Assembly (NCBI GenBank): GCA_018105865.1
Contig: CM030835.1
Coordinates: 873,001-937,000 of the forward strand
Origin: Metaphire vulgaris
Lineage: Eukaryota; Annelida; Clitellata; Crassiclitellata; Megascolecidae
Length of the DNA: 64,000 nucleotides
Reading direction: 5' to 3'
Shown here: piece by piece, positions 1 through 12,280 of the stretch
Layout: every line of letters starts with the position of its first letter
Position numbering within the stretch: the first letter of the stretch is position 1
Translations under genes and position numbers: made by a program
The notes under the pieces: generated by a model
Databases searched by the model: none
Told to the model about the DNA's origin: nothing
The model's input: the letters and a program-made list of their open reading frames with translations, nothing else

Positions 1-76
1 TGCCTAGTTACCACAAAAGTAATATATGTGGTTTAGGGCCAATGTGCTCCTGATTGTCTCTATGTAAACTTTAATT

Positions 77-441
77 TTAACCCTTTTACCGTGGATAACT
101 GTTTTTGAAAATTGTTCCAAAATTGTGTATTTTTAATTTACTAATATCATTATTAAATTCTTTTGACAATATAAAAACATATATAGTTAAGACTAAGGAG
201 CAGTATAGAAGCTATGGGAAATCTTAAAACTACACAGAAATTGCTCTATTCCAATTATCTATGAGCACTTTTATGCAAGCTATACTAAGAAATTTTGATT
301 AATAGCACTTATTTCACTTTATTTTAGTGTTTTCGAAAAATTAACACTAGGACAAGTTAACTCGGGCTCCGCAGTGCATTGACGATATTTCTACATGAGG
401 AGGAGCGGTCTTGACAATGTCTGTGGCAGTAAAAGGGTTAA
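77..441. mobile_element. TTAA-type (piggyBac-like) MITE
   Basis: Both ends begin at a TTAA tetramer and are inverted copies of each other: TTAACCCTTTTAC at the left and its complement at the right, matching over 13 bases before drifting. A TTAA target and CCCTTT-like ends are typical of piggyBac transposons. The interior is AT-rich and has no transposase, so this is a non-autonomous relic. The short 65-codon frame overlapping its right end is not a gene. Confidence 0.55.
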
Positions 442-1095
442 GGAATATGAAAAAAAGCTTCTTAATACTATATTGCAGTTAACGACTACAGAAGAGAAGA
501 AAAGAAGTGTGAATTTAACTTATACACTTTTAACCAGTATAGCCACCTCAGTCTGCACTGTAAATTCTGGATTTACTGAAGTGATGTGCTAACAGTTTAA
601 CAGCAAACATAAAGCGGAACTGCGATCATTTAGCTCTGACAAATTACGCAAAAGTGCAAAGCTATAAATCAAATCAACATTTTTAAAAAAGCCTGCAATT
701 CTTGCTACTATTTATTCACAGCAAACAACTTTCTTTACCTGACCCAACACAAAACACCCTCGACATATAGCTGCCTTTTCACACTGAAGATATAATTGAT
801 TCAAATACATGGTCCTTTCTCCATACATAAATTTAAACATTTGACAACACCATCATAGTTGCTTTTACTGAATGTGTTACTTTTATCTGCAGAAGTCCTT
901 GATATCAACGATGTCAACTTTCAGGAAATCTCCTCAAAGACTTTAAATGGTGCAAATTGACTTTATTTGCAACAAGGATTCACAGTTTGATCAATTGCTA
1001 ATTAAGTTATCAAAATAGCAGAGAGTAATCCCACCTCAAAGCTGTTGACCTCTAGAGAGAGGTCAGACAGATGAAAATCAATTTTTGTTTACCTC
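442..1095. other. AT-rich intergenic DNA
   Basis: Nothing recognisable on either strand; no reading frame with protein-like composition. Confidence 0.5.
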
Positions 1096-1217
1096 CATAG
1101 GCATAAACTTCTATTAGGCCACTAGGCTCAAGCCCCCACTTTTTGAGAGGTTACCATAGTGAAATGGAAAGGCATAGGGGTTGTGCTCCCACTTTTTCAT
1201 CCAAGTTTACACCAATG
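1096..1217. mobile_element. Small MITE, GGCGTAAAC family
   Basis: The ends are inverted: ATAGGCATAAAC at the left, GTTTACACCAAT at the right. Inside are the family marks 'TAGGCCACTAGGCTCAAGCC' and an ACTTTTT block. Relatives lie at 32,757, 36,423 and 38,836. The flanks TTTACCTC and TTTACTTA match at 6 of 8 positions, a possible old target duplication. There is no coding capacity. Confidence 0.55.
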
Positions 1218-1753
1218 TTTACTTACATGGGGCAAGTGTGGTTAGACCTCTCAACTCACCACAAATTGAACCCTGTTGTCAATGTCAATTTTGTCTGGCC
1301 GACAACCCACATTGCTTATGACTATTTCAAGAAAGATTAAGCACATAAGAATAAGCAGCTACTACTGTACTACTTTCCAAAGCGCTATATAAATTTATGA
1401 GATTTTACTTACTTGCATACTTAATGTATCAGTACAGTACTGGTATATACCGGTACTTGCAATCCTGTTCTCAACTTACTTAACACCAATCTATAAAATA
1501 TCTGTGTCTAAAACAGCCTAACATGCTTATTTATTCGAAATAGATAACAGACATACAATTTAGAGTGCTTCCAAATATTACGAGTGCAGATTAATAAAAT
1601 AACTCTCTGGTAACCTCAACCAACTAAAAATGCACTCACTATTAACTCGTGAAAGAATGTCTGTCATCGATTTATAGGTCCATTGAGAAATTACTATCTA
1701 TAAAGGCCTACCGATTAACCCCATCAAAAATTCAACACCACAATGCCCTAGGT
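1218..1753. other. AT-rich intergenic DNA with a retroposon-like tail
   Basis: No gene is seen. Around 1,378-1,400 the text 'AAAGCGCTATATAAAT' matches the end of the retroposon tails at 4,419 and 52,786. A degenerate copy may therefore end here. Confidence 0.35.
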
Positions 1754-1860
1754 CAGGGGTGGGAAAACTACGGCTCGCGGGTCACATGCAGCCCGCCACC
1801 GGATTCCACGGGCCCCGCAAGATCATTTAGAAATATGCATACAAGCTGCAGAAAGTGAGA
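1754..1860 (+). mobile_element. hAT transposon terminus (Charlie/Tip100-like)
   Basis: The sequence starts CAGGGGTGGGAAAACTACGG and continues with 'GGGTCACATGCAGCCCGCC'. This closely resembles the well-known CAGGGGTGGGCAAACT...GGCCCGC terminus of hAT elements found across animals. I could not place the matching opposite end, so only the left terminal part is annotated and the right coordinate is approximate. Confidence 0.55.
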
Positions 1861-4418
1861 TAGTCTGAAATTATTTTAGGGAAACACGGCACTCTATTTT
1901 AAAATCTTAGAAATGGTTATTAAATACCTGATATTTGTGCAACAAATAAAAATATTTGTTGCTCAAATATCATAGCATAATAGCATTTAAACAGTGCATG
2001 AAAATAAGATTAAATAATTTATTGATTACTTGAGATTTTGATCATCTTGAAAGACCATAATAAAGCTGTGATTCTCTCACTTGGACACTCTAATACCACC
2101 TCTAAGCCAAATAGCTAGTCAAGATTCTGGAATTTCGTCAGCTGATAAATCAATCAACACATTGATAATTAATAAATCATTACATTACTATCATTTAATT
2201 GATACCTGCATATAAATATCAAGTTTTCCAATAACTGTCCAGTTTCACTGTAATATGGCTGTCAGAGTTCCTAAACACCTCTATGATAATGATCATTAAT
2301 CTTTGCATAATTAGCAAATTCTTTTTTCACAACAAAATCATACTTGTGTTTATACATTACATTCTGCACTTTGTCATTCCTGCATTCCTATTGACAGATT
2401 AGTGAGATTAAGCCAGACAATGTACTCAATGAGTGACAACAAGCACTCGTGACACCTGTTTACAAGGAGCTATATAAATGAATGAGCCTAAGAAACCCAT
2501 TACAGGGTACACATGCATATGGTGACAGCCTTCCGGACAGGAATAACTTTCAGCCACCACCGAAGGTTATGTCTGGCCCCCACTGCTCCACCTGCATTAA
2601 GAGTTACTTTCAAACAAAGAGGAAAATTTTAGCGGAGACACGCAGGGGAGAGATGGACCAGTGTCACGCAGAAATTTTATGCGATGCAGGTGCTTCATTA
2701 GGCTTCACTGCACTCGAGCAAAAAGAACTGTCCATTAAATCTTCTGAAATGGTATAAGCTGTCTCCGAAAAATTTTACAAAAATAAACTGATAATTTTTA
2801 TACAAAGCGTCAACCAATTATCATTATCTGAAACTTTGTTAAGCAGGAATTTAGTGATGTGATATAATGTCTTATATTATCAAGTACGTATATTACAACA
2901 GCACATGTGTTCAATGCTAAAATTGGACTTTAAAATCTTTCTGTTAAAGCAAATATTTTGATTGCAAGTAGAAGAAATGATTAATGCAAAAAGGCATTAC
3001 CGGTACATTAAATAACTTAGTGGTACCAGGATTTTTGAAAGTTGGGTGTATAGTGCCACACCTCTTTTGGCATGGCACCAACAAGGCAAATAAATGCTGG
3101 TCACCATAATTCTGAAGATTAATGACTGTTACAGACCCATGCTTGACACTGCCACTGACTGTATAATCCATCCAGGGCTTCCAAAAATTTTTCCACCAGA
3201 ATATCCTCCCAAACAGAATGGCCACAGGCATAACAAATTTATCCTACCTGTGATAATATTAATATTTGACATCTTCTTGCACTATCAATTTAAGTTGCGA
3301 TGCAGTTATTATTAAATAGTTCAGTGTCAAAGAATTCTATCAAAAACATCAATTTGCAATATTTTAATAGTTCTTCACTTCATAATTTACAATAAAGTTT
3401 CATAATTTGGCAGTAATATTGCCAGAGTGTGTCAACATCAGCCTCAGAGGCCATAAGTATCAGACAAACTGCTTAGGCATGTAACAAAACTTCATTTGAC
3501 AAGCTCTTCAGCTTTTCACCTTACTTTCAAAATAGCACTTTGAATTCCTGTACTGGTTCTTTTTGCCACAGGAAATATTGGAAAACAAAAGCAGGCAAGT
3601 TTTAATAGAGAGAAAAAACATAAACAGATATAAATAGGCCTATGTAAAAACATAATCCCAGCACTGGGTCTTCAGGCCAGGGGCACCTGACCTTAAACCC
3701 ATTCAGTCAACTCCCTGAAGTGACTCAAGAATTGAAACCTTTTAAAATGTTAATATTCATCAGTCATCACATCCAGTAGCATAGCATGGGGGCCAGAGGG
3801 GCGCCTGCCAGGGGCACAAAATTTAAGAGGGGCACAAAATTCCAAGTGAAAAAATTAAAAAGTCCAAGTAAGAAGCAATCCTATAAATCTTAAAATAGGA
3901 AATAGGTTGACACATGTCTGAATCTTTTAATATGCCGTTGGGATGAAAAGTCTGGAAAATACAAAGTTCTGATACAAGCGAGAACCTTTTGTGGCTCGCC
4001 AAGCATTTTTGGGAGGAAAATGAAAATGCTGGAGGCACAAAATCGTCTTTTGTCTCGGGCGCTTTCGACTCACATTATATGCCATTGATGAGACCAATGC
4101 CCAAAAATAGATATATGCAGGAAATAGCAGTCTACTTCACACTCAACCAAATCTACTGAATGGTACAGTGGCTTTCAACCCCTTTTGTTGTTGGATGCAT
4201 TCTCCAGATAGAATTTTTATGGTTATACAGTGCATTTTCATTTCATAAGCACTAATGAACTAAAAAATGATATCAGCTTATTTAAGGCAAGCTTAATTTT
4301 AATTTTTTATTTCCCTTTTGGCTCCATAAAATTTTTACCCATCTAACTCATAGTAGATCCACCATGAATTTCACCAATGTATGGTGGTGAAGGCTCCTAA
4401 GATGAGATGCCTAATTAA
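1861..4418. other. AT-rich DNA, no supported exon
   Basis: Two short frames have moderately protein-like composition: 2,482-2,757 plus strand and 2,944-3,231 minus strand. Neither matches a family I know and neither has a convincing pair of splice sites. The minus-strand nuclear receptor at 8.4-12.4 kb would continue through this stretch, but I saw no ligand-binding-domain signature here. Confidence 0.4.
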
Positions 4419-4481
4419 TTTGTGTAAAGCGCCTTTGACTTTGACCTATGTCATGCATACAGCGCTGTATAAATTGTCTAG

Positions 4482-4523
<42 letters not shown>
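4419..4523 (+). repeat. Retroposon 3' tail ending in (TAA)n
   Basis: The text 'TGTAAAGCGC...TTTGACC...TCATG...GCGCTGTATAAATTG' is followed by a perfect TAA array at 4,482-4,523. The same arrangement occurs at 52,786-52,923. The shared body plus triplet tail indicates the 3' end of a SINE or LINE family, with the microsatellite as its tail. Confidence 0.5.
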
Positions 4524-4524
<1 letters not shown>

Positions 4525-5439
4525 CATGCTTTGCTCAAATCAGCACATAGGAACAAGAATAATTTGGAAAATCCCTAAAGTTTTAGCGAATAACAAGAAA
4601 TCAGATAATAAATTCTTAGAAACACTCATAAACTGGTCATTTTAGACTGGAGCTCAATTTTAAAGTCACCTAGAAGTTGCTTTGGAATTTGGGCCCCTTT
4701 AATTAACAGCCTGCATCCATTTGCAGTAATGAACACTGTGAACAATAATATTATGAGAGAGATTCTGACACCAACAGACTGAATGTTGGTTGACGTCACA
4801 GTCACATAATGCCATAATCCTATACTAAAATTCTTCTCTCTCTCTCTCTCTCCTATAAACAAGTTTTCCCAAAACAGGTTTAAACCAGGCAGTGGCACAG
4901 TGAGTCACAAAATGGAGCCTGGAAACTGCCGACCTCGTGAGGCCTATTAGTCACAGTTGCAGCATTCGTGCTCAAATTGATAAATTATTAAGCAGTAATC
5001 CAGTTTTGATGAATTTTATTAGATGAACTATTAAATTAGGCCTAAATGCTACAAAAACAGCAACATAAATATATAGGCGGTTTCGGGGCCCATTAAGTTT
5101 ATTTACTCTCAAGGGGTCTTGGAGATTCCTCGTGCCCGTATGTAGCCAATACGCCTCTGATACTAGGATACAAAAGCGGTTGAACAGGGAAGTGCTAAGG
5201 AACCACAGAAGGTTGCACGGTACAGTAATTGAAAGTACCAGGACACACAGCCAATCATTTCACCCTAAACTAGAAAGTATAGGATTGCGCAACTGCCGCA
5301 AAACTATGAATGAATTAAAACAGCAAGACAGACCAAATTAACAGGAAATTGAAACAGCCTCAGCGGAGAGAAAAAAATCGCATCCATCCAATTAGCAACA
5401 CACAGAACACAATGGTCAGGCCGAATGCGGAGAACGTTC
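4524..5439. other. Intergenic DNA, short CT repeat
   Basis: No gene is recognised. A CT run lies near 4,835-4,852. Base composition becomes more GC-rich from about 5,090 onward. Confidence 0.4.
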
Positions 5440-5645
5440 TAACCAATGGCGAGTTCCGAACGGCAGCGGGCCGAAATATCAGCAGCCAATGGCTGATAAA
5501 TAGCAGTGCTCAGCCACATCCCGATGGCCAATAAAGGAAAGTGAATAGCTAACAATGAACATCAATCATTCGGGCAACAAAATTACTCTGCATATCCCCG
5601 GGACCAGAACGTCTTTTTAATTGATATCTTCGTCCGCCAATGACC
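5440..5645. promoter_or_regulatory. Promoter-like CCAAT-box cluster
   Basis: Four CCAAT-type boxes lie within about 190 bases, at roughly 5,446, 5,486, 5,528 and 5,634 (ACCAATGG, GCCAATGG, GCCAATAA, GCCAATGA). They sit in a locally GC- and CpG-richer patch of otherwise AT-rich DNA. NF-Y sites clustered like this are common in animal promoters. No first exon was identified, so direction and gene are unknown. Confidence 0.3.
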
Positions 5646-6553
5646 CCAACTTCCAATATGTGTAATAAGCGCCCAAACACTGATCTAGATATCTTTCCAT
5701 AGGATCTGTTTTCTCATTGTAAATGCCGCGGCAAAACCTCTGTCGCTTGTAATGAATTACAGATTGTCGGAAGGATCATAACTCAGACGCGCATCCGTTT
5801 AACAACGCCGTCCAGTCCGTCGTTTCAATAATACACAGATTAAAGTCATAAATCTTAACAACAACAATGGCGACTCAACCGAACACCGAAAAGTCTTGAC
5901 CGACTCATAATTTGAAACACGGGAAACTGGCAATTGATCTGAACTTCGCTAAGCCCTCGATATGTCACACGTCCGATAGGACCATCGTCCATTGCCAAGT
6001 GCAAGAACTCATAAATAGATATTATTGAATGAGCTTATCGTGACTCTATCGTTCTCGGTCACAGTCAAACTTCGGCGTCGGAAAAAGCCATTTCCGTGGA
6101 CGAAGATGACGACCTTGTTCTCATCTTTGAAAACAATCTCATTTAATGCTGTCATTTGCGCCGGGCGACCAACGCTACAGGCAGCGGTACTGCCTCCATG
6201 CTGATATCTGTCAACCATCAGATATGCTGTACTTAAAACAGAAATCCTCACTTAGAAATGGGAAATTGAATTGTAATGCAACCCTCTGCCAACACAGTTG
6301 CACATTACAACTTTGACATTAAACAATAGCTTCATTTCTCTCCTTTATAGGAACGATGCGATGCCACACAAGATTGTCTTGATCTCTGTCAGAAATAAAT
6401 TGACAGGATAGGCCTAACCTATTCACGTGTAAGCTAAATTAAAATACTCAGTTCTCAAAAGAGATTGAAATTAGCATTGGTTTGTCAAAATCATAACTTC
6501 ATGAGAACTTTCAAGGCATCAGTCTGTTAACCACAAAACTTAAGTAAAAACCG
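5646..6553. other. Moderately GC-rich unassigned DNA
   Basis: CpG dinucleotides remain frequent to about 6,250. A minus-strand open stretch at 6,009-6,251 (80 codons) has reasonable composition but no family resemblance and no clear donor or acceptor. Confidence 0.3.
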
Positions 6554-6644
6554 AAAGATACAAAAACCACAACTCCTGTTTAGAGTCAAAATAGTCAAAT
6601 TGACTATTTTGACTCTAAACAGGAGTTGTTGTTTTTGTATCTTT
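6554..6644. repeat. 91-bp near-perfect hairpin
   Basis: Two 45-base arms are reverse complements at 44 of 45 positions around a single unpaired base at 6,599. The centre reads AGTCAA-A-TTGACT, and the arm tips pair AGATACAAAAACC with its complement. This could be a foldback MITE or a microRNA-like hairpin. Nothing in the flanks decides between these. Confidence 0.8.
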
Positions 6645-7014
6645 AAAGCAGATTTCGTACAGAACAAATTTAAACAATATAACCATTGAAAAGGAATTTT
6701 GCTACTGAAAACAAATTGACTGCTTCTGCTTTCAATATCTACTTCAATATAGGCCTAATTGTTATATTTATCTCTTAAAGATGACTTTGAAAATTATAAA
6801 CTTAGACCAGTTAGACAAAAACCTACTTGCACATCTTACAGTCCCAAATTAGCTCCAGTACAAAAACATATCGATATGTCATAACTAGTTAACATTTTCC
6901 AACACTACAGAAGAATATTTGATCTTTAATAAATGAATGACTAATTTTTAAACACAGATTGCAATCTCATTTCCTAGATTCACTAACTGCCTCAATGACT
7001 CTCAGTTGACAGAA

Positions 7015-7195
7015 CCTCCTCACGAGTCCTCTCAGTCCTGTCTACTGTCAACCCGGGTTTGATTCCGGGCACTCACATGTCCACCAGTGACCAGGGCAGA
7101 GCACCGGAATGAGATAGTCTGTGCATTGTGCACTGCTTTAGGCTGATGACTAGCTCATTATCATTGAGATGCTAAATAAATGTAACATCTACATT
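7015..7195 (+). mobile_element. tRNA-derived SINE candidate
   Basis: A B-box-like motif GGGTTTGATTCC at 7,055-7,066 sits about 45 bases after a candidate head. It is followed by a non-tRNA body rich in GTGCATTGTGCACTG-type text that ends in an AT-rich tail (GCTAAATAAATGTAAC). Internal RNA polymerase III signals plus an unrelated body are the SINE pattern. Ends are approximate. Confidence 0.45.
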
Positions 7196-7238
7196 TTATT
7201 CAAAGTGAATATGACTGACTAGCCTGCCAATAGATTTA

Positions 7239-7376
7239 GGGTCCATCCATATAGTAAGTACACAGTGAGGGGGTCGGAGGATCAGAGATGTTTCCTATGT
7301 AGGCCTATACTGTGTGCAATGGGGGGGGAGGGGGTGAAAATATGACTTTTTGCATACGTACTATATGAATGAACCC
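7239..7376. mobile_element. 138-bp MITE with TTA target duplication (Harbinger-like)
   Basis: The left end GGGTCCATCCATATAGTAAG is the inverted counterpart of the right end, whose complement reads GGGTTCATTCATATAGTACG. Both sides are flanked by TTA (7,236-7,238 and 7,377-7,379). A 3-bp TTA duplication is typical of PIF/Harbinger. The interior is a G-rich run without coding potential. Confidence 0.7.
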
Positions 7377-7802
7377 TTATTTCTATTCTATCCTGCTGCA
7401 ATATCCTTTATCTTGTTCCATTACCTCTGCTTTTCAGAATAAATGAAGTTTGTAAGTAAAATCTCATACAGGACATCAAATTCGACTCCAGTGACAAACT
7501 CAGCTATTACTAACAGACTTGTTCTCCAATATTAATAACACAAATGCCAAACTAAGGCAACCCCCACCCAAAGAATATGAACTTTGCAACATATTGTCAC
7601 GAAATGGTCTCACAAGATTCTTGACATACTACTAAACCTGCGAAATTTATACAATCAGAAATTTTTTTAACATTCACCGTTAACACAAAAGGAAACAAAA
7701 CAGACAGACAGACAACCAGATTTGCAGCCTAGCTTTTATCCTAGCTGCTCTGCTGTAATTATAAACTGCCTTCCAGGACAGACCATCCTGTTTCCTAGTT
7801 GG

Positions 7803-8073
7803 CAGTGGCGTCGCGTAATGGAAGCCAGGGGATGCCCGTGCATCCCCAAAAAATTTAAAAAAGTATGGTGTCTACAAAAATTCAAAAATTTTGTTTATTA
7901 TTGTTGTGTTTGTGTTAAGTTTTACCCATTGACTTCTAGTAATGTTTATGTCTGCAGTCTATGCCATTTATGTTTACATGGGCGGTGGAATAACTTATTT
8001 TTCAATTTTCGTTCAATTACCCCCGGTGTCAGGAGTGGGCATCCCCTAATAAAATTGTTGTGCGACGCCACTG
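7803..8073. mobile_element. hAT-type MITE, CAGTGGCGTCGC ends
   Basis: It begins CAGTGGCGTCGCG and ends TGCGACGCCACTG. The flanking octamers CTAGTTGG (7,795-7,802) and CTAGTAGG (8,074-8,081) agree at 7 of 8. Inverted ends with an 8-bp duplication suggest hAT. The 126-codon plus-strand frame through it is not a gene. Confidence 0.75.
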
Positions 8074-8398
8074 CTAGTAGGGATAACAATTTGAACAGGT
8101 AGATCACAGATAGATCCTCCTATCATAATTTTTATCATAACTTCTTATTGTTAGCCTTTTATTTGACATTCATCACACACACATATATGAAATATTTATT
8201 TTAAATTTTCAGTATTTCCACAATCTTTCAAAATCTGTAATTGACAATAGATGAGAGAGAAAATGTATGCCAAAATTTGAAATAAATCTTAATAAGCTTT
8301 ACCCAAGTATTTATTACATATATATGTAACATATGATGAGCTTTTAGTAATGGATGAACTCTGGTCATGATGTGCAAGAACATCGTATTGGTGCTCAC

Positions 8399-8540
8399 CT
8401 TCTCTTGACATTCCAACTTCATAGCATTTCTTGAGTCTGCAGAATTGACAACTGTTGCGACTAAACTGTGTTATCTCACAATTTTCGTTCACTGCACAGC
8501 GATGAGTCATGCCTTGCGTCAGGCAGCGTCGAAAGAAACC
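8399..8540 (-). CDS. Nuclear receptor exon: second zinc finger of the DNA-binding domain
   Basis: This internal exon continues the reading frame of the exon at 12,281-12,421. It starts right after an acceptor (minus-strand ...CTGCTTTAG) with GFFRR, the end of the P-box region. It then encodes the second zinc finger, whose cysteines are spaced C-x5-C-x9-C-x2-C, and ends CRLKKCYEVGMSRE before the donor G|GTGAGC (phase 1). The D-box is AVNEN. The finger text 'THRCAVNENCEITQFSRNSC' is intact, with no stop or frameshift. Nuclear receptors are ligand-regulated nuclear transcription factors; this domain binds hormone-response elements. The CRLKKC..VGMSRE ending resembles NR1-type receptors (RAR, Rev-erb/E75). 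The whole finger also resembles what I recall of the second domain of two-DBD receptors (proposed NR7). The hinge and ligand-binding domain lie further left and were not found. Confidence 0.9.
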
Positions 8541-8593
8541 CTAAAGCAGCAGAATTTCAAAAATCAATTTCTTATAAACTGTATAACAGCTAC

Positions 8594-8596
<3 letters not shown>

Positions 8597-8642
<46 letters not shown>
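8597..8642. repeat. (ATC)n microsatellite
   Basis: About 15 perfect triplet copies lie about 55 bases upstream (minus-strand sense) of the receptor exon acceptor. Confidence 0.9.
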
Positions 8643-8691
8643 ACTCAACAGCACCACCAAATATATAATCATCCTTTGACACAGGACTAAT

Positions 8692-8875
8692 CCAGTATTT
8701 AATCTAGACTCCTGGACTCCGGGGAAGAAACTGACAAGGCCAGGGGGAAGTCAGTTATTGAGGCCTGGGGAGTGCTGTAAATTGATATAGTATGCCAAAA
8801 TTTCAGGGGAAATTTGAAATTTTTGGGTGAAAAGGGGCAATTTTCCCCCTGAAAATGGCCTAGATTAAACCCTGG
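8692..8875. mobile_element. Small inverted-repeat element with ACTAAT duplication
   Basis: The left end CCAGTATTTAATCTAG and the complement of the right end CCAGGGTTTAATCTAG match at all but two positions. ACTAAT flanks both sides (8,686-8,691 and 8,876-8,881). The 184-bp interior is non-coding. A 6-bp duplication does not fit hAT or Harbinger, so the superfamily is unassigned. Confidence 0.6.
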
Positions 8876-8909
8876 ACTAATCCCTCTGAAACAAGTAACT
8901 TAAGTCCAG

Positions 8910-8911
<2 letters not shown>

Positions 8912-8988
<77 letters not shown>
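8912..8988. repeat. (TTA)n microsatellite
   Basis: About 25 near-perfect triplets, followed by a few CTA units. Confidence 0.9.
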
Positions 8989-8989
<1 letters not shown>

Positions 8990-10026
8990 ACTACTACTAT
9001 TATTATTATATCACTATCATTATCATCAACAATATAATTCATCAAATGAGCAATAACATCCTTGCATAAACAGCAGCAGATCCATTTTGTTTGCAAAAGC
9101 TAAAAGGATATTAAATATTTTTAGAAGTTCAACCCACTGTGGAAGTTGGACGTTTTTAGTTTCAGTTGTCCAATACCCCTAATGGAGGTAGTAAACTTTT
9201 GAGTGTGAGCAGTCTGACCAATTAATTGTTATTCTGTTCAGTCTATATTCAACATAGAGTTGTGTCATGTTTCTCTATTCGAATGCATCTGGTTCCCAAG
9301 TAGTCACATGGATCAGCAGCATAATTTTAACAATAAGGTCCTTATCACCAGAAAAAAGCCATCACATGTCTTATATCAATATAATTAGGTTGCTGCCCGC
9401 ATTTTTCAGAAAGAAATTCTACAATTTAAGCTGGTACTAAAACTATTGTATATGCACTCAAACTGAAGAAAAACATTTAAACAGAACAACACTAAAATTG
9501 CAATAGTTCTATGATATATTCAGTAGTGAATTTTTTCCGATAAGCAGAGATCAGACTACTATCACCCCAACAAATTTTTTGACCTCCAGTGGGGAAACCT
9601 AGGTATAGAAACCTAAATTTTTCCCCAAGTGGATTATCTGGTTTAACAACTGGAGCAGAGATTAAACCCCTCCGGAAAATCTAACTCTGTAATCAACTCT
9701 TAATGCAAAAGGCAATTCAGTCCAAATCTTGATCATGTGACAATTACTAAATGCTATACTGTACTTAGCTGACTGATAACATTTTCCCTAAAAGTGATCA
9801 AAAGTAGAATTCATTGGACTGAATTAAAATTGTGCACTCATCAAACAATTTACACAACGCTGTCACCACCGGTGTCAAATTCAGAAAAAAATTATCGTGC
9901 AACTAATTCAAAATGTTCAGACTCAGTAGCTGACAAAGAAATATTTATTAATATCACTGAATAAAAAATAAATGCTTTCTATCTCTGTCTCAAAGCAAAA
10001 ACTCAATTACAAAATGAAATTAAACT

Positions 10027-10092
10027 TACACACACACACATAAACACACACACACATAAACACACACAAACACACACACACACACACACACC
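10027..10092. repeat. (CA)n microsatellite
   Basis: CA dinucleotides interrupted by TAAA; a second CA-rich patch lies at about 10,340-10,384. Confidence 0.85.
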
Positions 10093-11677
10093 ACTTTAAC
10101 AGATTTGATATTGCTTTATCTGATATTGAACTCAGGAGTTCCTCAATAATCATTCATCCAGAACACATGCAGGAAACAACAGCAAAACTGGTTTCAGGCC
10201 TCAACATGTAAATGCAAATGCGCAAAGTACAAAATACTAAATCACCTGACACAAAATACGCAGTTACCCAACGCAAATGAGTCAACAGATTTTATCAGAG
10301 GAATAACCGTATTTTTACCCTACTGCTGGTGCAACACAGGTCGCGCACGCACACACACATACACGCACGTGCACACACACACACTCCACTGGCAGCTCAT
10401 TTGCATAACTACAGGCCTTTCATAAATATTCCCAAAGTCACAAAGTCACGTGTATTTTCCATAATAGTATATTTTGTTCAACTGTATTGTGGAGTTTTCT
10501 CACTAGTTTGAGATTTTCATTAGTAGCCTAACAGCAATCAATTAGAAGATTAGACTGTCATGTCACAGTCCTTAATTCTTTCTCACAAACACAGAAGACA
10601 CAAGTAGGCATAATTAATTTATTTATTAGATCCACTAGTGTGCATAATGCAGTGCAGTTCAATAAACCTAAATGTCACTCAAATCGCTATGACATGATGC
10701 AACTCATGTGAACTGAGGCAAGTGAAGTAAGTGAAATTTAAGGCAAATCAATAGTGCAGAAAAATATGTATTGCAAGTCAATGTGCAAATGAGATACACA
10801 AGAATTCACGAGAATATTAGATATATTTTTTTACTCAATGCATTAATTAAACAACTGACAAAGACCTGCAAGTTTTTGGACAACATACAGCTTTCAATCA
10901 ACTTTATATTCTATGTTCAGATCGAAAAAGCAAAACAATGTAGCCATGCAAAGATCGAGAACATCAAAAGACAGAGATGTGTAGAGAACTTTAACATCGA
11001 CCTGCAGAGTCTCTGACCCTAAGCAATGACGCTGGATGACCAATGACCATACGCAAAGATCACTCTGTGACCATTTTCCAAGCTATATTCAGTTCTTTAA
11101 ACATCTCAATAGAGTCAATACACAATATCCCATTTTCCAGAATAAACAGCATTTTAGGGCCATATTTTAAGTAGATTACCTAGCATTTCCACCATAATAT
11201 TTTGTGAGTATCAGTTATGTGATCACAGCTGTTGGTCTATTGCATTACTGCATTTGACACAAATCAGCATCTCCTTGATACTTTCAATGCATCCATTCTT
11301 TTCTACGTGAAACAATTAACAAGCATCTAATGTATAGATCACATTTTCGACTTTTAAAGGTCTAATTTTGTGAGCTGTTGTCTGTCAGAATCTTCAATTA
11401 TTATAGTTAGTGCTCGTAGTGACTTTAAAATCTGCAACAGTTCACAATTCTGGGACTTTGAAAATGATGCAGAATCTTTGCATGAAACTTAACCATAATC
11501 AGTTTTCTGGATATAATTTTTCATAGCTAGTTCTTACGCTCTGTTAAACAGCTACCATAGATTTTTAAAATGTTCTACAAGGTTATTTGTGCCTCACAGA
11601 AATGTAAATTGCAGTTGAACTATTGATCTCTGAGATGGAATATTTCATTTGATGGTCACTTGAAAGCAAAACTATTA

Positions 11678-11678
11678 C

Positions 11679-11764
<86 letters not shown>

Positions 11765-11786
11765 CCACCACCACCACCACCACCAC
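11678..11786. repeat. (ATC)n then (ACC)n microsatellite
   Basis: About 28 ATC triplets run directly into about eight ACC triplets. Poly-Ser, poly-Asp and poly-Met frames over it are artefacts. Confidence 0.9.
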
Positions 11787-12280
11787 GCATGAAGGCAAGG
11801 CAAAAAGAGTCATTGAAATATTGGTTGTTCCCATTAGGACGGGTACCAGTACGCAAGAGAAGACAGGTGAGTGAATCTGAGTCTATAGTTGCAGGTCAAA
11901 ACAATGTTGCAGGTAAAGACTGTCTGCACCACCAGATTGTCAAATCCTTTTCAAAGCAATAAGTAGATTTTAAGACTTCAATTTAACTGTTTTTAGCTAA
12001 TAGAACATGATAACCACTATATTTACGGTAATAGTAAACAGTCTACAAATTCTGCACATTTTGTAGTGTGTGCTTTTACAAAGAAATTTAAATTGTAACT
12101 GTTAGCTAATTGGAATAATAATAAATTAATAATAACACCAACGCTAATAATTAATTAGTGCAGAAATATTTCCTAGTCTGGCTCAATCCTACATATGAAG
12201 AATTCCACAGGTCCGATACAAATTCTACATGCAGTGGCTTATTGTGGATTCTAATAATAATAATTAAGAGATCTTATTAC

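Larger units (their letters stand above)
8541..12280 (-). other. Intron within the nuclear receptor DNA-binding domain
   Basis: This 3,740-base phase-0 intron separates CEGCK from GFFRR. Its minus-strand donor is AAG|GTAATA and its acceptor TTTAG|GGT. It carries several microsatellites and at least one small transposon (listed separately); the rest is AT-rich and featureless. Confidence 0.8.

Noticed and set aside
2482..2757. 91-codon frame with protein-like composition (SGPHCSTCIKSYFQTKRK)
   Set aside because: No homology I recognise, no convincing splice or promoter context; noted only as an open stretch.
2944..3231. 95-codon minus-strand frame as a receptor ligand-binding exon
   Set aside because: No helix 3-5 signature of nuclear receptor ligand-binding domains and no splice sites in the right phase.
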